A stretch of DNA of 18,362 nucleotides, taken from NCBI GenBank assembly GCA_964353855.1, contig CAYGWX010000050.1, positions 1 to 18,362 on the forward strand, read 5' to 3'. The first letter of the stretch is position 1. Every line of letters begins with the position of its first letter. This document shows positions 8,452-14,202 of this stretch, piece by piece. The stretch comes from CAYGWX01 sp964353855 [NCBI: uncultured bacterium] (GTDB lineage: Bacteria; Edwardsbacteria; CAYGWX01). A program made the position numbers and the translations under genes. A model generated the notes under the pieces. That model made no database searches. It was not told where the DNA came from and saw only the letters and a list, made by a program, of their open reading frames with translations.

Positions 8452-8481
8452 ACTATACACGATTTTCCGGTTCTAAGTCAA
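8452..8481 (-). promoter_or_regulatory. Sigma70-type promoter P1 of the envelope operon
   Basis: On the minus strand, TTGACT (8481-8476) and TATAGT (8457-8452) are separated by 18 bases. Both are one or two mismatches from consensus. Transcription would begin near 8445 and leave a leader of about 40 bases carrying the AAGGAG site of the NHL lipoprotein gene. This is a sequence match only. Confidence 0.65.
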
Positions 8482-8538
8482 GACGGTCCCCGGAAAAAAA
8501 GACCCTTTAACCTGTCCTGGACCCTATATTAAGTGAAC

Positions 8539-8567
8539 AGCATAAAACCTTATTTAAGTCTTATCAA
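8539..8567 (-). promoter_or_regulatory. Second candidate promoter P2 upstream of the envelope operon
   Basis: On the minus strand, TTGATA (8567-8562) and TATGCT (8544-8539) are separated by 17 bases, in a locally AT-rich stretch (8520-8580) that stands out from the GC-rich surroundings. It lies about 85 bases upstream of P1 and points the same way. It is weaker than P1 and may be chance in AT-rich DNA. Confidence 0.4.
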
Positions 8568-8669
8568 ATACTTATCCGTTTTCCCAGGAAGCAGGCAGTG
8601 ATGGCGGGATCGGTCGAGAGGTGGTTCTACGAATCTATTTTTCCCCGGAGCTTTGTCGGAAGCTTTTGC

Positions 8670-9884
8670 CTACCCTTTACCCCTCACCCCCTGGGCTTCT
8701 TTTCCTCCTTTCCGCACGGCCTTTTCCAGCTCGCTGTACGCCTTCGGCCTCACGGCAAGCCTGAAACGGGTGAGGCTTCCCTGTCTCACGATCTCTCGCG
8801 CGATGCCGTCGACGGGGTGTGCGAATGCTCCCTCCCGGCCCGGTTTCGCGTCCTCGCTGATGGAGCGCACCGCCCTCTGGTGGTCGAAGAGATCCAGCGC
8901 AACCAGCTCCTCCAGCGAGCCGGAATCTCCCAGCGTCCAGCGATCCAGGGAGATCTTCCCGCTGTTGGAGATCTCCGGGAACCCATGGAACGTCACCCAG
9001 AGAAGGATCGGGACCTCTTCCGTGTCCCGCTTGGGGTCGTAGAGGACCACCCGGTTGCGTCCCGACTCCTTGGCCCGGTACAAGGCCTGGTCCGCCTGCC
9101 GGATCAGCTCCACCGGGTCTTTGGCCAAGGAGGGGAAAAGGGAGACCCCTGCCGAAAGCGTCACCGGGATATTCTCCCCTTCCTTGTCGATCCTCTCGAA
9201 AAGATGCAGGTTCACCGTCTTCCGAAACTCTTCCCCGAGGACCTGAGCTTCCTTCTTCTCCAGCCGGGGCAGGATCAGCGCGATCTCCTCCCCCCCGTAC
9301 CGGCAGGCCAGCCCGCGTTCCCCCACCAGGGTTTTTGCGATCCTGCCGATGGCCCGGAGGACGCTGTCCCCTTGGAGGTGGCCGAAGGTGTCGTTGATTC
9401 TCTTGAAGTGATCGATATCGGCCAAGATGAGCGTCAGCTCCCATCCCATGGACCTCGCCCTGCGCACCTCATCCTCTAAATAGGCATCAAAATATTTCCT
9501 GCGATATAGACCCGTAAGCCCATCGAGAGCTTCCTCTAAATGGCCTTCCCCGGGAAGCTTGGCTGGCTCATACAGGTCACATCCACGGCATTCTTCAAAG
9601 GTAACCTCATTGAGGTTTATATCTTTCTTCCCGCATCTCGCCTTGAGCACCTTGGGCAAGGGTTTGCCCTCTAAGCCCTGGGCAATGAGGACGTTAGCAA
9701 AAAGATGCCGGCAAGGTCGAGTCGGGATGGTGCACTTGGCACAGATACCCGGGGTAATCCCATATGGGGATGATAGGGATCGAATCGCGCAGAATGGAGA
9801 ATCGTTGCCGCTCTGACGCCGGAAGAAACACGGCGCGGCATAGTCCTTGGCCTTATCCTTTTCCATCACTGAAAAGCATAGCAC
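8670..9884 (-). CDS. GGDEF-domain protein (probable diguanylate cyclase) with cysteine-rich N-terminus
   Basis: The protein is 404 aa from ATG 9884, with AAAGGG upstream; ATG 9866 is an alternative with no clear ribosome site. Residues 1-105 are cysteine-rich: Cys 19, 32, 48, 51, 58, 84, 99 and 102, including C48-x2-C51-x6-C58 and C99-x2-C102, suggesting a zinc or iron-sulphur site. The GGDEF domain fills about 118-285: DGLTGLYRRKYFD, metal Asp156 in LADIDHFKRINDTFGH, and signature RYGGEEI (195-201), with Ile in place of the usual Phe. The product would be cyclic di-GMP. The inhibitory RxxD motif expected just before the signature is absent (GERG instead), so feedback inhibition at that site is unlikely. 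Residues 290-404 match nothing I know. There is no membrane segment, so it is probably cytoplasmic. It is the last gene after pdxA (58-base gap). Confidence 0.9.
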   Translation of the reverse strand: MLCFSVMEKDKAKDYAAPCFFRRQSGNDSPFCAIRSLSSPYGITPGICAKCTIPTRPCRHLFANVLIAQGLEGKPLPKVLKARCGKKDINLNEVTFEECRGCDLYEPAKLPGEGHLEEALDGLTGLYRRKYFDAYLEDEVRRARSMGWELTLILADIDHFKRINDTFGHLQGDSVLRAIGRIAKTLVGERGLACRYGGEEIALILPRLEKKEAQVLGEEFRKTVNLHLFERIDKEGENIPVTLSAGVSLFPSLAKDPVELIRQADQALYRAKESGRNRVVLYDPKRDTEEVPILLWVTFHGFPEISNSGKISLDRWTLGDSGSLEELVALDLFDHQRAVRSISEDAKPGREGAFAHPVDGIAREIVRQGSLTRFRLAVRPKAYSELEKAVRKGGKEAQGVRGKG

Positions 9885-9942
9885 AATGCCCTTTAGAAAT
9901 TCAAGGCGGGGAAGGGAACGTAGGGAACGAAAAGCGGAGGAG

Positions 9943-10899
9943 TCAGGCTTTCTTCTTCTTCAGGATCTCGCAGGCCAGTTCGATGGCTGCGACCGTGGAG
10001 GAGGGGTCGGCGATCCCCTGTCCCGCGATGTCGTAGGCCGTTCCGTGCCCGGGCGAGGTGCGCACCAGCGGGAGCCCTAAAGTCAGGTTTACGCACCGCC
10101 TGGAGGCCAAAGCCTTGACCGGGATGAGCCCCTGGTCGTGATACAGCGCGATGACCGCGTCGTACTTCTCCCGGTTGTGATAGGAGAACAGGGCGTCCGC
10201 GGCATGCGGCCCGCTGATCGAGAGTCCCTTCCTCTGCAGGGCCTTGACCACAGGCGCAAGGACCCTTTTCTCCTCCCACCCGAACTGCCCCTCCTCGCCG
10301 GCATGGGGGTTCAGGCCCAGAAGCGCGATGCGGGGCTTGGCGATCTTGAAATATTTTTTCAGTGCCTCCTCGGCGAGTAGGGCTTTCTCCCAGACGAGCT
10401 CCGGCGTGAGCAGTTTCAGCACCTGACGGTAGGGCACGTGAATCGTGGCCAGGACCACGCGCAGCTTCCCGGCCAGGAACATCATGGCGAACATCCGGGT
10501 CTTGGTCAGGTGGGCCAGGAGCTCCGTATGTCCGGGATAAGAGCACCCGGCCAGGCGCAGGGATTCCTTGGAAACCGGGGCCGTGACCAGGGCCTCTATC
10601 TTCCCCCCCTCCCACAGCCTCACCCCGGCCCGGATGGCCTCCAGGGCCTGCCTCCCGGCTTCGGCCGAGGCCTGCCCCACCGGGATCAGGGCCTTGGGGT
10701 TCGCGGTGGGCGATATCGGAATGGCCGGCCTCCTGAGCCGGAGCGACTTGATCTCCTGCGTCGCCAGAACCGGGGAACCTATGAGCAGGGGCACGCAAAA
10801 ACGGCGCACCTCGTTCGAGGTCGCCGCTTTGATCGCCACTTCCGGTCCGATGCCCGAAGGATCGCCTAAGGTGATCCCTACGATGGGCTTGAGCTTCAT
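9943..10899 (-). CDS. pdxA: 4-hydroxythreonine-4-phosphate dehydrogenase (PdxA family)
   Basis: The protein is 318 aa, close to the roughly 330 aa of E. coli PdxA. ATG 10899 follows GAGGAG with five bases between. The N terminus is typical (VGITLGDPSGIGPEV, 7-21). The three metal-binding histidines are present: His154 in ATIHVPYRQV, His199 in GLNPHAGEEG and His254 in ALYHDQGLIPVK. The substrate-phosphate region (APVSKE, YPGHTELL) and RTSPGHGTAYDIAG near the end are also intact. The enzyme oxidises 4-phosphohydroxy-L-threonine with NAD+ in the DXP-dependent route to pyridoxal phosphate. No pdxJ or other vitamin B6 gene is adjacent, so a PdxA2-type role in four-carbon acid-phosphate catabolism cannot be excluded. 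It follows the receiver gene by 29 bases, probably in one transcript. Confidence 0.95.
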   Translation of the reverse strand: MKLKPIVGITLGDPSGIGPEVAIKAATSNEVRRFCVPLLIGSPVLATQEIKSLRLRRPAIPISPTANPKALIPVGQASAEAGRQALEAIRAGVRLWEGGKIEALVTAPVSKESLRLAGCSYPGHTELLAHLTKTRMFAMMFLAGKLRVVLATIHVPYRQVLKLLTPELVWEKALLAEEALKKYFKIAKPRIALLGLNPHAGEEGQFGWEEKRVLAPVVKALQRKGLSISGPHAADALFSYHNREKYDAVIALYHDQGLIPVKALASRRCVNLTLGLPLVRTSPGHGTAYDIAGQGIADPSSTVAAIELACEILKKKKA

Positions 10900-10928
10900 G
10901 GACGCTCCTCGGTCAACTCAACGACTTT

Positions 10929-11522
10929 TCAGTCCTCGTATCCCAAGGCCTTCTGGATGACCTCGTAGACCGCCTGGGTCCGGAACGGCTTGGGAAGATA
11001 GCCGTCGATGATCCCCTCCTTGGCGTGCTGCTCGAACGTCGCGGAGTCCAACGCTCCCGAGCACACGATCACCTGCACCAGTGGATTCAGGGCCTTTACG
11101 GCCCGGGCCAGTTCCAGCCCGTCGCGCCGGGGCATCATCCAATCCGTGATCACGCAGTCGTAGGAGCCCTCCTGAAAGGCGGCGAGGGCCTCCTCCCCGT
11201 CCCCGGTCACCTTGACCGAAAAACCCCGCATCTCCAGGAGGTTTGCCAGGAGGCCCCGCAACGCGGGATCGTCATCCGCCACCAGGATGCGTGCCCGGCT
11301 CGCGGAAGCCTCGGCCTTGGGCTCCGGGGCCAGGCCTCCCCGCATCCTCGACTGCAGCCTCAGGGCTTCCTCGATCTGGGACGGGGTGACATACCCCAGG
11401 GCGACGAGGTGCTCACCCAGATGCTTGCCGGCATCGGCAAGCTGGTTACGCCGCGCCTCCAGCACCTGGGAGGTCGTGGCGTACTGTTTTTCAACCAGGA
11501 TTTGTCCGATGAGCGGCCAGAT
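10929..11522 (-). CDS. Response-regulator receiver protein with MshEN/GspE-N-like N-terminal segment, apparent ATC start
   Basis: The frame gives 197 aa if it starts at ATC 11522, or 178 aa from the first standard start, GTG 11465. I prefer 11522. GGAGG (11533-11529) lies six bases upstream and the GTG has no ribosome site. Only the longer form also completes a two-part helical segment: IGQILVEKQY...SQVLEARRNQ, then LGEHLVALGYVTPSQIEEAL. This resembles the MshEN/type II secretion E N-terminal repeat, some members of which bind cyclic di-GMP. A receiver domain follows a short linker: ILVADDDPALRG acidic pocket, phospho-acceptor Asp in ITDWMMP (residue 127 of the long form), CSG, and Lys in YLPKPF. 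There is no output domain after the receiver. With the GGDEF gene two genes downstream, a cyclic-di-GMP circuit is plausible. No cognate histidine kinase is in the window. Confidence 0.85.
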   Translation of the reverse strand: MWPLIGQILVEKQYATTSQVLEARRNQLADAGKHLGEHLVALGYVTPSQIEEALRLQSRMRGGLAPEPKAEASASRARILVADDDPALRGLLANLLEMRGFSVKVTGDGEEALAAFQEGSYDCVITDWMMPRRDGLELARAVKALNPLVQVIVCSGALDSATFEQHAKEGIIDGYLPKPFRTQAVYEVIQKALGYED

Positions 11523-11528
11523 GGCACA

Positions 11529-11533
11529 CCTCC
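11529..11533 (-). promoter_or_regulatory. Shine-Dalgarno GGAGG that points to the ATC start of the receiver gene
   Basis: GGAGG stands six bases before ATC (11522-11520). The nearby ATG at 11535-11533 is in a different reading frame and that frame closes after 14 residues, so it does not explain the site. Confidence 0.6.
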
Positions 11534-11577
11534 ATGAAAAAGGGAGTGCCCCGGGTTCGAAGCGGATGATTACGGAA

Positions 11578-11607
11578 ATTATAAGGGGAATCGCCCATGG
11601 AAGTCAA
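11578..11607 (-). promoter_or_regulatory. Strong sigma70-type promoter for the receiver-pdxA-GGDEF unit
   Basis: On the minus strand, TTGACT (11607-11602) and a perfect TATAAT (11583-11578) are 18 bases apart. The -35 box overlaps the kinase stop codon (11606-11604). Predicted transcription starts near 11571, leaving a leader of about 49 bases that carries the GGAGG site of the receiver gene. This is the best promoter match in the window. Confidence 0.7.
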
Positions 11608-12494
11608 GGGCGGGGCCGGAAGAATGTGCGGAGTGCGAGGAGAGCGGCCCCGACCGCAGGGGCGTTTCTTGGCCGGACCAGAAGGAATCTCTTTTCCAGG
11701 AGCTCGCGGAGCCGGCGGGCCAGGGGCGTGGAGCGGGTGAGCAGCCCCCCTCCGAACGCCACCCTGGGCCGGTCGAGCCGCAGGGCCTCGGCGGCGTCGA
11801 AGCACAGGTCCGACAGGGCCGAGGCCGCGGCCTCCACGATCTCCAGGGCCGCGGGGTCCTTCCGCGAGGCGGCCTGGAACACGAGCGGGGCCACCCAGGC
11901 GAGCGTTTTGGGGACGTCCTTCTGGGCATGAATCCAGGGGATCACCTGCTCTATCTTCTTCACCTTTAGCGCTTTCCGGACCAGGGATTCGAGCTTCGTC
12001 TTTCGGCCATAGAGACAGGCCCTCAAGGCTTCCCGCCCGACGCTGTATCCCGAGCCTTCGTCTCCGAGCAGGTACCCCCATCCCCCGGCCCGGGCGATCC
12101 TGCCCTGGCCGTCCTGCCCGATGGCGACCGAGCCGGTCCCGGAGATGACCAGGATCCCGGGCTCTTCTTCGAACGCCCCGTACAAGGCGACCCGGGCGTC
12201 GGACTCGGCCATCCCCGGAACTCCCGGGAACAGATCTTTGAGGAGGCTCTTGAGCTTTTGCTTGTCCTGTTTCCGGTCGCATCCGGCCAAGCCTGCGCAG
12301 AGCCCGGCGGGCCTGCCCAAGCCGCTCCTGAATCTGTCCACGAGATGGGTGAGGGTTTCTTTCAGTCTTTCCTCCGGGGTGTTCTGGAGGTTCATCCCCC
12401 CACCCTGCGCCCGGCCCAGGATCTTCCGGTCCGGGCTCAGGGCCACGGCCCGGCTTTTCGTGCCCCCGCCCTCGATGCCGATCACGTATCGCAT
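11604..12494 (-). CDS. BadF/BadG-type ATPase family kinase, probably N-acetylglucosamine kinase-like
   Basis: The protein is 296 aa from ATG 12494, a normal length for this ASKHA-fold family. Family motifs appear in order: phosphate-1 loop GIEGGGTKSRAV (6-17), an acidic residue in ESDARVALYGA (Asp99) placed like the catalytic Asp, phosphate-2 loop VISGTGSVAIG (116-126), GWGYLLGDEGSGYSVG (138-153), and the adenosine-side AFGGGLL motif near residue 250. Members phosphorylate N-acetylglucosamine, glucosamine or related amino sugars; others are dehydratase activators, but the iron-sulphur cysteines of activators are missing, favouring a sugar kinase. It would act in the cytoplasm in amino-sugar salvage or peptidoglycan recycling, but no such genes are nearby. 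There is no Shine-Dalgarno, and a -10-like box ends only six bases before the ATG, so the message may be leaderless. The following receiver gene has its own promoter. Confidence 0.9.
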   Translation of the reverse strand: MRYVIGIEGGGTKSRAVALSPDRKILGRAQGGGMNLQNTPEERLKETLTHLVDRFRSGLGRPAGLCAGLAGCDRKQDKQKLKSLLKDLFPGVPGMAESDARVALYGAFEEEPGILVISGTGSVAIGQDGQGRIARAGGWGYLLGDEGSGYSVGREALRACLYGRKTKLESLVRKALKVKKIEQVIPWIHAQKDVPKTLAWVAPLVFQAASRKDPAALEIVEAAASALSDLCFDAAEALRLDRPRVAFGGGLLTRSTPLARRLRELLEKRFLLVRPRNAPAVGAALLALRTFFRPRP

Positions 12495-12500
12495 AACGCT

Positions 12501-12528
12501 ATTATGCTACCACGCGGGGTTCTGTAAA
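12501..12528 (-). promoter_or_regulatory. Candidate promoter placed for a leaderless kinase transcript
   Basis: On the minus strand, TTTACA (12528-12523) and CATAAT (12506-12501) are 16 bases apart. The -10 box ends six bases before the kinase ATG, so transcription would start at or next to the A of the start codon. TTGATT further upstream could serve as an alternative -35 for a shifted box. Confidence 0.45.
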
Positions 12529-12610
12529 ATCAAGGAGGCGGAGCTTTCGCCCCGCCCTGCTGTCTTCGTCATGGAGCCTGCCCCAGACTCCGATCCGGGG
12601 GGCTTGACAC

Positions 12611-12655
12611 GGAATCCATGTTTTTGGTCGCCATTCCCGCGCAGGCGGGAATCCA
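12611..12655. repeat. REP-like palindrome with repeated GGAATCCA modules
   Basis: ATTCCCGC (12633-12640) and GCGGGAAT (12645-12652) form a perfect eight-base stem around the loop GCAG. GGAATCCA occurs at 12611-12618 and again at 12648-12655. Elements of the type TGGATTCC-CGC-loop-GCGGGAAT are common as dispersed extragenic palindromes in many bacterial genomes. Copy number in this genome cannot be judged from one window. Confidence 0.6.
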
Positions 12656-12672
12656 GCGTCTTTAGCTCTTAG

Positions 12673-12720
12673 CCTCTTAACGTCCCTTTTTCCCTCTGCC
12701 CTTCTGCTGACGTTCAGAGG
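12673..12720. repeat. Imperfect inverted repeat, 12-base arms
   Basis: CCTCTTAACGTC (12673-12684) and GACGTTCAGAGG (12709-12720) pair at 11 of 12 positions around a 24-base pyrimidine-rich loop. There is no T-run in either direction, so it is not a standard terminator. It lies 88 bases past the stop of the 178-aa gene and could be an mRNA 3' end structure or the remnant of a small mobile element. Confidence 0.5.
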
Positions 12721-12808
12721 TAAGGGGGATTTTGTGAGGGTTGCGCCTTATTATATTACAGGTCTTAAGTCATATTGAATAGCCTAACGGCTCGGCTCAA
12801 GCACTCGG

Positions 12809-13345
12809 TTAGCAGCACAATTTCTTTCCCAGTTCACCTGCCAGAAAGATAAAGGCTTCCTTCCCCAGCAACGCCCCATTGACCCTACCGACCTGGCCCC
12901 AGTTCCACGTTCCCGAGGTCACGCCGCCCTGTACATAGAGGAACTCACCGACAAGCAATCTGTCTGCATGGCGGTCGTCAAACCTATGCTTGAACCCCTT
13001 AACGTCATGCTCATTTCGGTCGCCGAAAATAGTTTCGAGCAATAGGGCGAGAGACGACCACTTGGCGTACGAGAAGCCCCATATATCGAGCAGCCGGTAG
13101 AGCGAGACTTTCTTCAAGTCGTTCGGCTTGAGATCAATAACGATCTCCTGCGTTGGACTCCCGCCTATCTCTGCGACGATGTCGGCGCTTGTAGCGTGCC
13201 ACTTGAAGGGAACCTGCCGGGCTCCGTTACGCTTCCTCTGGAATGCGGCCAACGGACCTCTGTTGCCCGCGATCTGGATGTTCTTGACTTTCGTGTAGAG
13301 ACGGTATCCGGTTTGTTGAGCCACATCGTAGAGCATGAACGGCAT
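12809..13345 (-). CDS. Hypothetical protein, 178 aa, unrecognised family
   Basis: ATG 13345 is convincing because AAGGAGGG stands four bases upstream. The sequence reads as a soluble cytoplasmic protein with no signal or membrane segment. The N-terminal third is basic (VKNIQIAGNRG, AAFQRKRNGARQ). The middle holds IVIDLKPNDLKKVSLYRLLDIWGFS, then a charged stretch GDRNEHDVKGFKHRFDDRHADR. The C-terminal part is glycine-rich (YVQGGVTSGTWNWGQVGRVNGALLG) and ends KKLCC. I cannot assign a fold or function. It is isolated: 83 bases after the membrane-anchored hypothetical gene, with its own strong ribosome site, and followed by the 314-base gene-free stretch. It is richer in G and C than the genes to its right but poorer than those to its left. 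Its stop codon lies in an imperfect palindrome (12782-12815). Confidence 0.75.
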   Translation of the reverse strand: MPFMLYDVAQQTGYRLYTKVKNIQIAGNRGPLAAFQRKRNGARQVPFKWHATSADIVAEIGGSPTQEIVIDLKPNDLKKVSLYRLLDIWGFSYAKWSSLALLLETIFGDRNEHDVKGFKHRFDDRHADRLLVGEFLYVQGGVTSGTWNWGQVGRVNGALLGKEAFIFLAGELGKKLCC

Positions 13346-13428
13346 ACGGCCCTCCTTGCAATGCTAACATTGTTTATATTGGTCAGCATAACACCCAAAT
13401 GCCGTTTCCTGTATCTATTCCCTCACTT

Positions 13429-14187
13429 TTAATTCCCGCCGAGCAGACGCGAGAGTTTCTCTTCCTGTCGGTGTGCCACCTCGATTGTCTTGGTCAGATG
13501 GCTTGTACCAAAGGCACCGACACTTACTGTAGCCACAACCTCTCCCAACCTGAAATGCACTTTAGGACTGAAGTTCTTCCACTGCGAGCAAAACGACTGA
13601 TCTCCAAAGGTCGCTGTAGTAGGCAAGATTGTGCACAGGAATGGATTCGCTTCCAGAGTGTCCTTAGGGTTTGATGGTGCATATTTTTTGAGAGTCGTTC
13701 CCTCAGGCGATTTCTGGACGAATCGAGCCGTATCGGAATCGAACTCCAGCTGCATTTCCTTCTCCGCATATTGAGGTTTCTTAAACACTTGAATTTTGAT
13801 GCTGATATCGCCTAATGCTGAGGAGAATTTGTGCTCAGAACCAGAATCGCGGTATTCTGTGCCAAGAGTATTACCACCAAGCACTTGTGCCTGACCTCCC
13901 GCGTAGTCAAAGTCATACGAGTTGTCGCGCTTGATGTTGGCAGCCCAATCTGTCATGTCGGATTCATTGAGAATCATATCCCAAGAACGCAGCCCTACGG
14001 CGGCCTTTACAGCATGCGAGCCAGCCGTTTTCCTTGTGAGTTTTTGTTCCTTTGGGAGACTTTTCTCATCTTTAACCCCGTCCATGGGCTTTCGGTTAAT
14101 ATAGGCTATTATGCTTATAAATATTACGCCTCCTACCACCACCCCAATGGAAAGAGATACGATTAATCTCAAAATGGTTGATTTCAT
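13429..14187 (-). CDS. Membrane-anchored hypothetical protein, 252 aa
   Basis: ATG 14187 follows GAGGAAGAG, a good ribosome site. Residues 5-29 form one strong transmembrane helix (LRLIVSLSIGVVVGGVIFIS) with a basic residue before it, so the rest is probably outside the cytoplasm. After a charged linker (residues 32-55) comes a mixed alpha/beta region of about 190 residues with no motif I know. It has two cysteines (in FLCTIL and SFCSQW) that could pair. The phrase KIQVFKKPQYAEKEMQLEFDS and the repeated reference to size and charge balance suggest a small globular sensor or binding domain, but this is speculation. It starts 15 bases after the YVTN propeller gene and is the last gene of the AT-rich cluster, so it is probably co-transcribed and works in the same compartment. 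Confidence 0.75.
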   Translation of the reverse strand: MKSTILRLIVSLSIGVVVGGVIFISIIAYINRKPMDGVKDEKSLPKEQKLTRKTAGSHAVKAAVGLRSWDMILNESDMTDWAANIKRDNSYDFDYAGGQAQVLGGNTLGTEYRDSGSEHKFSSALGDISIKIQVFKKPQYAEKEMQLEFDSDTARFVQKSPEGTTLKKYAPSNPKDTLEANPFLCTILPTTATFGDQSFCSQWKNFSPKVHFRLGEVVATVSVGAFGTSHLTKTIEVAHRQEEKLSRLLGGN

Positions 14188-14202
14188 CTCTTCCTCGACA
14201 TT

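Larger units (their letters stand above)
12495..12808. other. Gene-free stretch at the junction of GC-rich and AT-rich blocks
   Basis: No open frame here looks like a gene. The stretch holds the kinase promoter at one end, a palindromic dispersed-repeat-like element (12611-12655), a 12-base imperfect inverted repeat (12673-12720), and an AT-rich tail that meets the stop of the 178-aa gene. Base composition changes across it: everything to the left is clearly GC-rich and everything to the right is much more AT-rich. No intrinsic terminator with a T-run is visible. Confidence 0.7.

Noticed and set aside
8490-8530. Possible terminator for the GGDEF gene near a run of seven T on the minus strand
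   Set aside because: The bases before the T-run do not form a stable stem, and the run lies about 150 bases past the stop codon.
8598-9479. Plus-strand open frame of about 290 codons opposite the GGDEF gene
   Set aside because: It is an antisense shadow with no recognisable motif or ribosome site, while the minus strand codes a clear GGDEF domain.
11491-12282. Minus-strand open frame overlapping the kinase gene and ending past the receiver ribosome site
   Set aside because: It is out of frame with the kinase, Arg/Gly/Pro-rich and motif-free. The kinase frame contains all family motifs.
13359-13372. Small palindrome CAATG-CTAA-CATTG just upstream of the 178-aa gene
   Set aside because: Five-base arms are too short to claim an operator or attachment site; expected by chance in AT-rich DNA.
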